DNA from: a candidate division FCPU426 bacterium
GTDB taxonomy: Bacteria > Oederibacteriota > PGYV01 > Palsa-1178
Direction of reading: 5' to 3'
Length of the DNA: 18,908 bases
Assembly (NCBI GenBank): GCA_003167475.1
Contig: PMTB01000081.1
Location: forward strand, 1-18,908
Position 1 is the stretch's first letter. Each line of letters starts with the position of its first letter. The notes beneath the pieces were generated by a model, which was not told the origin of the DNA, did no database searches, and was given only the letters and a program-made list of their open reading frames with translations. The translations under genes and the position numbers were made by a program. Below are positions 7,152 to 13,336 of this stretch, one piece after another.

Positions 7152-8864
7152 TTACCTCTCTTTTTTCTTGAATATGTCGAATATGGAGGCTTTCTTTTTC
7201 GGGTCGGAAGCTTCGCCGGGCAGGCCTTCGTCGCCCTTTGATTTCTCTTCCTTGTACTCGGGAGATGATGGGGCTTTATCTCCCGATTTGATCTTCCTTG
7301 AGAACTCTTCGCCTATATCTTTTTTCATCCTGTCGACTTCCATGCCTGATAGTCCGGAATCCGGCGTGATTTTTATCGTCTGTTTCTTGCCTGTGGCCTC
7401 GTCTTTCGCCGAGACCTTGATAATGCCGTTTGCGTCTATGTCGAACATGACCTCTATTTTCGCCATGCCTTTTTTCGCCGGCGGTATTCCAACCAGGTCA
7501 AATGTCCCGATCATCTTGTTGTCCGCGGCCATGGGCTTTTCGCCCTGGTAAACTTCTATACGCACAAAAGACTGGTCGTCCTTTGTGGTCGTGTACGGCT
7601 CGCTCCTGCGCGTCGGGATGGAAGAGTTCTTTTCTATTATCTTGGAAAATATGCCGCCCTCGGTCTTAAGACCCAGGGAGAACGCAGTGACGTCAAGCAG
7701 GAGAATATCGCGTATATCCCCCTTTAAAACCGATGCCTGGTGGGCCGCTCCCGCTGCCACGGCCTCGTCGGGGTTCAATCCTGTGTAGGGCTCTTTTTTG
7801 AATATCCTGCGGACAACGTTCCTTACCAGCGGCATTTTTGTCTGCCCGCCGACCAGCACGACTTCGTCTATCTCGCTGGGCTTTAACCCGGCGGAGACAA
7901 GCGCTTTTTCGCACGGCCCCGCGGTGCGTTCGGCTATGTCGGACGTTATCTGCTCGAGCTGCTCCCTGGTGAGTATGGTCTGCAAATGTTTCGGGCCGTC
8001 TTTTGACACGGCTATAAACTGCAGGGTTATTTCCACGGAATCCAGCGTGGAGAGGTTGATCTTGGCTTTTTCCGCCGCGTCTTTTAAGCGCTGCAGCGCG
8101 ACCCTGTCGTTGCGCAGATCTATGCCTTCCTTGGTGTAAAAATCCTCTATCAGGTAATCTATGACAGCCTGGTCAAAATCATCGCCGCCCAAATGCGTAT
8201 CGCCGGAGGTTGACATGACCTCGAATATACCCTGGCCGAGCTTCAATATGGACACATCGAAAGTGCCTCCGCCAAGGTCGTAAATGACTACCCTCATCTT
8301 GTTCTTCGAGTCAAAGCCTGAGGCAAGCGCCGCGGCCGTGGGTTCGTTGATTATGCGGACCACTTCGAGGCCCGCTATCTTCCCGGCGTCCTTTGTGGCC
8401 TGCCGCTGGGAGTCGTTGAAATATGCCGGCACGGTGATGACGGCTTTTTCTATCGTTTCATTTAAATAAACTTCGGCGTCTTTCTTAAGTTTCATGAGGG
8501 TCATGGCGGAAATTTCCGGCGGCGAGTAAACTTTGCCCAGTACGCCCACCCTCACGTCGCCGTTGTCGGCCGGCTGAAGCGCGTATGGTATGAGCTTTAT
8601 GTCGTTGGCGACTTCCCTGTCGGTGTACTTGCGGCCCATGAACCTTTTGATGGAGAAAACCGTGTTCTCGGGGTTCATTATCTGCTGCCTTTTGGCGGCA
8701 TTACCGACGAGTATGGTGCCTTCCCGGGTAAAAGCGACCACGGAAGGGGTGGTCCTGAATCCCTCGTCATTGGGTATGATCAGCAGCCTTCCATCCTCTA
8801 TGATGCCCACGCATGAATTTGTGGTGCCCAAGTCTATCCCTATGATCCTCGAACTCTTTGACAT
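7152..8864 (-). CDS. Hsp70/DnaK-family chaperone lacking most of the lid
   Basis: The protein has 570 residues, against roughly 605-640 for housekeeping DnaK. The nucleotide-binding domain (1-385) is intact: IGIDLGTTNS (8-17), VITVPAYFNDSQRQATKDAG (142-161), IINEPTAAAL (171-180), YDLGGGTFDVSIL (195-207), and VVLVGGQTKMP (335-345). The linker reads DILLLDVTAFSLGL, close to the canonical form. The substrate-binding beta domain (~390-505) is present. Lid helix A begins at 507 (GLSGMEVDRMKKDIGEEF), but helices B-E are replaced by a charged tail of about 45 residues ending ASIFDIFKKKER, so the usual acidic C-terminus is absent. It starts 3 bases after the J-protein gene; GGGGAG in that gene's end is the ribosome site. 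No CIRCE element or grpE is seen. Likely a dedicated chaperone for this operon's products, not the housekeeping DnaK (inference). Confidence 0.95.
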   Translation of the reverse strand: MSKSSRIIGIDLGTTNSCVGIIEDGRLLIIPNDEGFRTTPSVVAFTREGTILVGNAAKRQQIMNPENTVFSIKRFMGRKYTDREVANDIKLIPYALQPADNGDVRVGVLGKVYSPPEISAMTLMKLKKDAEVYLNETIEKAVITVPAYFNDSQRQATKDAGKIAGLEVVRIINEPTAAALASGFDSKNKMRVVIYDLGGGTFDVSILKLGQGIFEVMSTSGDTHLGGDDFDQAVIDYLIEDFYTKEGIDLRNDRVALQRLKDAAEKAKINLSTLDSVEITLQFIAVSKDGPKHLQTILTREQLEQITSDIAERTAGPCEKALVSAGLKPSEIDEVVLVGGQTKMPLVRNVVRRIFKKEPYTGLNPDEAVAAGAAHQASVLKGDIRDILLLDVTAFSLGLKTEGGIFSKIIEKNSSIPTRRSEPYTTTKDDQSFVRIEVYQGEKPMAADNKMIGTFDLVGIPPAKKGMAKIEVMFDIDANGIIKVSAKDEATGKKQTIKITPDSGLSGMEVDRMKKDIGEEFSRKIKSGDKAPSSPEYKEEKSKGDEGLPGEASDPKKKASIFDIFKKKER

Positions 8865-8867
8865 TAT

Positions 8868-9446
8868 TTACTCCCCGGCTCCTGCCGCTTTTTTTGCCTT
8901 TTCTATTTCCACTATGAGTTCGGTAAGTTTGTCGACAGTCCTCATATAATGCTGGTTATCAGGCTCTATCTTCACCGCTTCCCTGAAAGCCCTCATGGCT
9001 TCCTGGAGCTTGTTGGTGGCGGTGTAAAAAACGCCCATATTGTAAACAGCCTCCGGTATAGCGTACGTGGCGAAAGAGTGCTGGAACTTTATCAGCGCGT
9101 TCTGCTTCTGCGTCTCGTAAAGCTCGATGCCTTCCTGCAGTATGGCGCAGGCTTCCTCGAACTTTTTCTTGTCCGCGCCCTGGAATATGTTGAACTTGAC
9201 TTCCGCGGGTTTTTCACGGAGCGTCGCGAAGATCATGAAATTATAGATGGTCCTGCGCAACTGGTTCGAAAGTATCTTGTGCGCGTCCAGCACCTCCGCG
9301 GTCTTTTCATGGGCCCAGTCCGGCTTGTCCGGATTATGGTCCGGATGATATTTGAAAAGCATATTTTTGAAAGCATTCTCTATCTCGTCCTGCGTTGCCG
9401 CCGGAAAAACCTCAAGTATCTCGTAATAATTCAATTTTTTTGCCAT
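8868..9446 (-). CDS. J-domain/TPR co-chaperone (class C JDP)
   Basis: The product has 192 residues. Residues ~5-70 are a J-domain (NYYEILEVFPAATQDEIENA) with the HPD tripeptide at 34-36, which stimulates Hsp70 ATPase in all known J-proteins. There is no Gly/Phe region, zinc-finger or DnaJ C-terminal domain, so it is a class C J-protein. Residues ~131-165 (EAVYNMGVFYTATNKLQEAM) form at least one TPR, and the preceding helices 92-125 may form another degenerate one; TPRs usually bind a partner protein. It has no signal peptide or membrane segment, so it is cytoplasmic. It directly precedes the lid-less Hsp70 (3-base gap), which strongly suggests that they work as a pair. The start is preceded by AGGA about 10 nt upstream; 31 bases separate it from the HAMP protein gene. 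Confidence 0.92.
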   Translation of the reverse strand: MAKKLNYYEILEVFPAATQDEIENAFKNMLFKYHPDHNPDKPDWAHEKTAEVLDAHKILSNQLRRTIYNFMIFATLREKPAEVKFNIFQGADKKKFEEACAILQEGIELYETQKQNALIKFQHSFATYAIPEAVYNMGVFYTATNKLQEAMRAFREAVKIEPDNQHYMRTVDKLTELIVEIEKAKKAAGAGE

Positions 9447-9477
9447 TTAAACCGCATCCTTTTTTGACTTTTAATAT

Positions 9478-11043
9478 TTAAAATTTCGTCCCTTTTAATT
9501 TCATGAGTTCCAAGGCTTCGCCTTCGCGCATGGCTACGGAATCGACCCTCTCAAATGTCGCGAGCTGCTCCGTACCCAGGGCTATGTCCCCTGTGGCGTA
9601 AATATCCGTGGAGTACTGCTTTTTCGCGCCGTACTTGGAGGCGAAGTTAAGGTAATCTATTATGACGGCGAACTTCTCAAGTGTAAGTTTGTCCACAAAG
9701 TTCTTCGACACGTTGCCGCCGACCATGACGAAGTTCACCGAAAAATCCTCCACGGCATAGCCGAGAGTCAGCTTTGACTTGACTATGCTTACGAGCTCTT
9801 TTCTTATCTCCACTATGGAAATCATGGCCCTTTTCATGTCGTCCTTGTGCTTGAAAGGATAGCCGAAAGAGAGCAATATGTACTTGTCCGTGACTTTAAA
9901 AACCGCCCCCTGGTATTCCAGGGCGGTCATGGAAACTTTTTCTATGAGCTTTTCAATGATGGTTTTGAGTTCCTCGCTCATGAGCTCATAGCTGTAATTC
10001 ATGAAGGCCGAGGTGTCTATGAATATGAATACGGTCCGGTTTTCGTCGGGCCTCGCGACGGGCGCGTAGCCTTTCATCATCTTGTCCGTCATTTCCTGGT
10101 ATGTCAGGGTCTTGTACGCTTTCTTGATATCGTCCATGTCCTTTAACCCGTCGGCCACCGACTCAAAGGCGTCCTTTATCCTCACCTTTTGTTTTAGCTC
10201 AACTATCATGCGGTTGAAGTCGTCAGCCAGGACCCCGACCTCGTCATTGGATTTCACGTTGACTTCCACGTCCAGGTTTCCCTCTGCTACCTTCCGCATG
10301 CCCGCGACTATTATATTGAAGTTGGTCGAGATGTATTTGGCCAGGTACCATGCCCCGAGCCAGCCCACGATCAGTATGACAAGCGCGAGCAGCGACGTAT
10401 TGAGCACCATGGCGTTCTGGCTGTTATAAACGCCCCACATGGTGTACTTAACCACGAGCTGTGCTGCGCCTGTGCTTTTTACCTCAGGCACTGCCGCGGG
10501 CTCCGGCGCAGCGGCTTTTTTTACCGCTGATTTTGACTTGCCCTTTGCCGGCTTTGAAGTTACGGCCGCCTTGGCTTTTTCCACTTCCGCTTTATCAACT
10601 ATCTTTAAATTGCCCATTACTTTATAAGAATCGCTGAGTTTCTGGTCGAGAACGGCCTTTACAGTCTCGTTCTTATCCGCCCCTGTTTTCAGGGACTTAT
10701 AATATGTTTTCAGCAGCGGGTCATTGATCGCCGAGGCGCGGACTACTCCGTTGGAGTCAATTATAGCCATTGCTATGACGTTCTTGTCGACCTGCACGTA
10801 CCCGTTCATATAGTCCCCGTAAACTTTCCAGTTGACCCTTCCGTTTTCCTTTGCCACCGACCATAATGCTCCGAGGTTTTTGGTGACTTTTTTCACGGAG
10901 TTCGCCATCTGGTCCTTAGCGTTCTTCCAGTTCATGCTCATGTAATAGCCCACTATGGAGGAGAGCGTGACTATAAGCAGGGTGAATATAAGTATGGTTA
11001 TCTTGTTCTGCAGCGAAAACTTTACCTTGCGCATGGATGCCAT
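9478..11043 (-). CDS. Two-TM HAMP protein with divergent class III cyclase-like domain
   Basis: The product has 521 residues from the ATG at 11043, which stands 9 nt after AGGAG; an ATG at 11049 is only 3 nt from it and less likely. A membrane segment lies at ~15-36, an extracytoplasmic domain at ~37-211, a second membrane segment at ~212-236 and HAMP at ~237-288. Residues ~335-490 resemble class III nucleotidyl cyclases: TVFIFIDTSAF (metal Asp343), GAVFKVTDKYILLSFGYP (Lys383, second metal Asp386), FAVIIDYLNFASKYG (Asn466). The base-selecting Asp (DYTVIGD in active enzymes) is Lys459 and the transition-state Arg (N-x-A-S-R) is Lys470, so activity or specificity is doubtful. A Lys/Ala/Pro-rich insert occupies ~150-193 of the outer domain. 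It follows the PQQ lipoprotein gene by a short gap. Likely role: inner-membrane sensor that signals to the cytoplasmic proteins of the operon (inference). Confidence 0.85.
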   Translation of the reverse strand: MASMRKVKFSLQNKITILIFTLLIVTLSSIVGYYMSMNWKNAKDQMANSVKKVTKNLGALWSVAKENGRVNWKVYGDYMNGYVQVDKNVIAMAIIDSNGVVRASAINDPLLKTYYKSLKTGADKNETVKAVLDQKLSDSYKVMGNLKIVDKAEVEKAKAAVTSKPAKGKSKSAVKKAAAPEPAAVPEVKSTGAAQLVVKYTMWGVYNSQNAMVLNTSLLALVILIVGWLGAWYLAKYISTNFNIIVAGMRKVAEGNLDVEVNVKSNDEVGVLADDFNRMIVELKQKVRIKDAFESVADGLKDMDDIKKAYKTLTYQEMTDKMMKGYAPVARPDENRTVFIFIDTSAFMNYSYELMSEELKTIIEKLIEKVSMTALEYQGAVFKVTDKYILLSFGYPFKHKDDMKRAMISIVEIRKELVSIVKSKLTLGYAVEDFSVNFVMVGGNVSKNFVDKLTLEKFAVIIDYLNFASKYGAKKQYSTDIYATGDIALGTEQLATFERVDSVAMREGEALELMKLKGTKF

Positions 11044-11062
11044 TACCATATACTCCTGATTT

Positions 11063-12445
11063 TTATTTTGCCGCCGATTCCAAAGCGTAAAAGTTCGATT
11101 CCGTGTCGCCGAAATAAAGCACGCCGTCTTCCGCGATCGGAGAGCACTCTATCTTGCTGTCGTAAAGGGTGGACCATTTCTTTTCCCCGGTCTTAAGGTC
11201 AAGCGCTATAAGTTCTTTTCCCGCGGTAACGTACAGCAGGGTGTTTATGACAAGCGGTGTGGAAAGTATCCCGTACTCGACAGGGTATTTCCAGAGCAGC
11301 TTTCCCGACTCCATGGATATCGCGTAAATATTTTTGTCTTTGGATCCGCAGAAGAAGGCTCCGTCCTTGATGACGCCCGAGGTTATCCAACCCTCTGCCT
11401 GAAAGGCCCACTTTACCGCGCCGTTCAATGAGTTCACGGCGTATATTTTTTTATCATCGGCGCCGAACACAAGCGTGCCGTCGCTTTCAGCAGGCGATGA
11501 ATTTACTCCCTTTGAAGCTGTGTACTGCCACGCGACTTCTCCCGAATCCGGGTTTAAGCAGTAAAGGTTCCCGTCCGAAGAGCCTATATATACAAGTCCG
11601 TTGGCAACACAGGGCGAAGAGAGCACTGAAACGCCGGTCTTTTTCTCCCACATCACGGTTCCGGTTGCCCTGTTAAGCGCCACTATTTTGCCGTCCGCGG
11701 CGTTCATATCAAACACGCCCACTATGACCGCCGAGCCGATAACGGCCGGCGAAGAACCCTGGATGGAAGGGCCCGCTTTTTTCGACCACTTTATTGCCCC
11801 GTCTTTCGCGTTCACCGCGTACACGGTGCCGCCCTCGGTGCCCACATACAGTGTTCCCGCGTAAAGCGCAGGGGTGGACGATATTCCGCCCTGTACCGGC
11901 GTCTTCCATGCAGGCTGGCCGCTTGTCCTGTCAAGCGCGTAAAGAGTGTTATCCATGGCGCCCGTATAAATATTTTCCGCGTCCATGACCGGCGAGCCTT
12001 TGAAGCCCGCAATGGCCTTGAACTTCCACTTGAAATCAAGCGGCGGGGTTACGTTATATCCAGTATACATATCATGGCTTGAGGCCATGCGGAACATGCT
12101 TGAAACATATTTGCCTTTTTCCGCTTTCACAACCGAGACTTTCTTTGAAGCCTGCACGACTTCCTTCTGCTGTACCACTATTTCCTGCTCAAGTTTTTTC
12201 ACTTCTTCGGAAGGAGCCTTGTTGGAGGCTTTTTTGGTCTTTAAATCCTGCTGCATTTTCTGCAGGGTGACGGCTTTTTCCTTTACCTGGTTCTGCAGGT
12301 TCTCAATTTCCTTGACATCCTCGCTGACATTGATATCTATGGAGGATTCTTCCTCGGGCTGGCCGCCGAAACAGCCTGTCAAATTGATCAATCCCAGCAT
12401 GGATATACCCATAAATACCGGCAGCAGCAAAGACTTTATCTTCAT
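11063..12445 (-). CDS. Lipoprotein with coiled coil and PQQ-type beta-propeller
   Basis: I chose the ATG at 12445 (460 residues) because AAGGTGG lies about 7 nt upstream and the protein then begins with a normal signal, MKIKSLLLPVFMGISMLGL; a GTG at 12457 would add four residues. The lipobox is NLTGC with Cys25. Residues ~36-110 are Glu/Lys/Gln-rich and likely coiled coil (EIENLQNQVKEKAVTLQKMQ). Residues ~125-460 hold about seven PQQ-like blades, for example IYTGAMDNTLYALDRTSG and LYVGTEGGTVYAVNAKDG, each ending in the A-x-D-x-x-[TS]-G pattern with a following W. The fold is like BamB; in most such proteins it is a protein-binding propeller and not a quinone enzyme. It would sit in the periplasm, anchored to a membrane. 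It is the first gene of a five-gene operon, so it may present a signal to the HAMP protein that follows (inference). Confidence 0.92.
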   Translation of the reverse strand: MKIKSLLLPVFMGISMLGLINLTGCFGGQPEEESSIDINVSEDVKEIENLQNQVKEKAVTLQKMQQDLKTKKASNKAPSEEVKKLEQEIVVQQKEVVQASKKVSVVKAEKGKYVSSMFRMASSHDMYTGYNVTPPLDFKWKFKAIAGFKGSPVMDAENIYTGAMDNTLYALDRTSGQPAWKTPVQGGISSTPALYAGTLYVGTEGGTVYAVNAKDGAIKWSKKAGPSIQGSSPAVIGSAVIVGVFDMNAADGKIVALNRATGTVMWEKKTGVSVLSSPCVANGLVYIGSSDGNLYCLNPDSGEVAWQYTASKGVNSSPAESDGTLVFGADDKKIYAVNSLNGAVKWAFQAEGWITSGVIKDGAFFCGSKDKNIYAISMESGKLLWKYPVEYGILSTPLVINTLLYVTAGKELIALDLKTGEKKWSTLYDSKIECSPIAEDGVLYFGDTESNFYALESAAK

Positions 12446-12470
12446 TTTATGTTCCACCTTCCACCCATTA

Positions 12471-12484
12471 GTTTATATATAAAC
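12471..12484. promoter_or_regulatory. 14-bp perfect palindrome in operon leader
   Basis: GTTTATATATAAAC is self-complementary and sits 26 bases upstream of the lipoprotein start, just before the ribosome site. It could be a regulator's operator or a small RNA stem; AT-richness makes chance a real alternative. Confidence 0.3.
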
Positions 12485-12493
12485 AAGTTTATC

Positions 12494-12516
12494 ACGGGAA
12501 AACATGGTTTTCCCGT
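12494..12516. promoter_or_regulatory. 10-bp perfect inverted repeat in operon leader
   Basis: ACGGGAAAAC (12494-12503) is followed by ATG and then GTTTTCCCGT (12507-12516). It lies in the predicted leader of the five-gene operon, about 50 nt upstream of the first start codon and 48 bases inside from the -10 box. AACTTGTT-like octamers flank it on both sides. No T-run follows on the minus strand, so it is not a standard terminator. A repressor site or leader RNA hairpin is possible. Confidence 0.5.
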
Positions 12517-12563
12517 TAACAAGTTAATAAAATCTCTATAATTAAAGGCTGTTTATGTTTATT

Positions 12564-12592
12564 ATAATAACAGAAAAGCAATCACGTGTCAA
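12564..12592 (-). promoter_or_regulatory. Sigma70-type promoter of the five-gene operon
   Basis: On the minus strand a perfect TTGACA (12587-12592) is followed after 17 bases by TATTAT (12564-12569). Transcription should start near 12557, giving a leader of about 110 nt with two palindromes. No heat-shock element is seen, although the operon encodes a chaperone pair. The next 79 bases to the right (12593-12671) hold nothing I can identify. Confidence 0.7.
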
Positions 12593-12671
12593 TTTATAAT
12601 CACAAATCGCCAAAAATGGCACTCGGTAAAAACACGATTGTATATGAATTGACGGCCTCTTTCGCGGTATT

Positions 12672-12863
12672 GTCATTGTTGGGAGCGGGATTTTCAGCGG
12701 CGAAGCGTCATGCCTTATAAAGTCCCGGGCAAAGCTGGCGGGCAAACTCTGTTCTTTTGCGGAATGCTGCATTTTTAAAGGCTTATCTATAGAACCGAGA
12801 TTTCCATGTTCCATGGACTATAGGCTTCGTCGCCTTAAAACAAGAACGGCTCATCGCAATGAC
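12672..12863. repeat. Palindromic GTCATTGCGA element, copy 2 (diverged)
   Basis: This 192-bp unit begins GTCATTG (12672) and ends with CAATGAC (12863); the outer arms are GTCATTGTTGGGAGCGGGA and, in complement, GTCATTGCGATGAGC. An inner pair, GCGGCGAAGC on the left and GCTTCGTCGCC (12824-12834) on the right, is imperfect. A 24-bp block (12808-12831, reverse orientation) and a 16-bp block (12747-12762) are identical to parts of copy 1 at 4954-5120. An apparent 90-codon frame across it is not a gene. It sits between the promoter of the five-gene operon and the PilZ terminator. Confidence 0.8.
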
Positions 12864-12884
12864 AATATGACAACCTCCAAATAA

Positions 12885-12926
12885 ATAAAAAAATCCCATA
12901 AAACCAAAGAAAATATTATGGGATTT
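12885..12926 (-). terminator. Rho-independent terminator after the PilZ gene
   Basis: AAATCCCATAA (12891-12901) and TTATGGGATTT (12916-12926) form a perfect 11-bp stem with a 14-nt loop. On the minus strand the stem is followed by TTTTATTTATTT. It lies 43 bases after the PilZ stop at 12970 and closes the receptor-like/PilZ unit. Confidence 0.85.
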
Positions 12927-12969
12927 GTGATTAAACAAACACATCTCTTAAAAGACAGCGTTATTAGGT

Positions 12970-13335
12970 TTAATTCCCGAGTATTTCTTCGATCACGTTC
13001 TTATCCGCGTCTTTCAGGATCAAAAATTCAAGGCCGAAAGTCTTGATGTCTTCCTTGCCTTTGACCCACTTAATCTCCGCAAAAGTCGTGATGTGCTCGG
13101 GCTTTCCCTCGATGACCACTTCAAGCCTGATTATGTCCCCGGGATTGCCTGTCATAGGGCCCTCCGCCTTGATGCCCCCGAGGCTTATATCCGAGCTCTC
13201 TCCCAGTATTTTTATTGCCGTATTCTTTATTTCCTGCGCCTCTTCCTCGCCCATGATGACCTTGTAATGGACCTTGAACTTCATATCGGCCCTTTTGTAT
13301 TTCCTTCTCTCAATATATAGGTCCCCGTTTAACAT
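12970..13335 (-). CDS. Single-domain PilZ protein
   Basis: The product has 121 residues and is soluble. The two PilZ signature elements are present: an Arg motif near the N-terminus (ERRKYKRADM, residues 9-18) and DISLGG at 49-54, followed by the beta-barrel strands (IIRLEVVIEG, FAEIKWVKG, TFGLEFL). In other PilZ proteins these Arg and D-x-S-x-G-G residues contact c-di-GMP, so ligand binding is expected. There is no attached output domain; such proteins act by docking on partners such as pilus, flagellar or synthesis machinery. It begins one base after the stop of the receptor-like gene, with GGGAGG overlapping the end of that gene, so the two should be translationally coupled. A terminator follows at 12885-12926. 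Confidence 0.92.
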   Translation of the reverse strand: MLNGDLYIERRKYKRADMKFKVHYKVIMGEEEAQEIKNTAIKILGESSDISLGGIKAEGPMTGNPGDIIRLEVVIEGKPEHITTFAEIKWVKGKEDIKTFGLEFLILKDADKNVIEEILGN

Positions 13336-13336
13336 G

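Noticed and set aside
9900..9928. Inverted repeat ACCGCCCCCTGG / CCAGGGCGGT resembling a terminator
   Set aside because: It lies inside the conserved cyclase-like domain (codons for TALEYQGAV), has one bulge and no T-run; most likely a coding coincidence.
12542..12814. 90-codon minus-strand frame
   Set aside because: It runs through the palindromic element and the operon promoter, has no ribosome site and no recognisable protein features.
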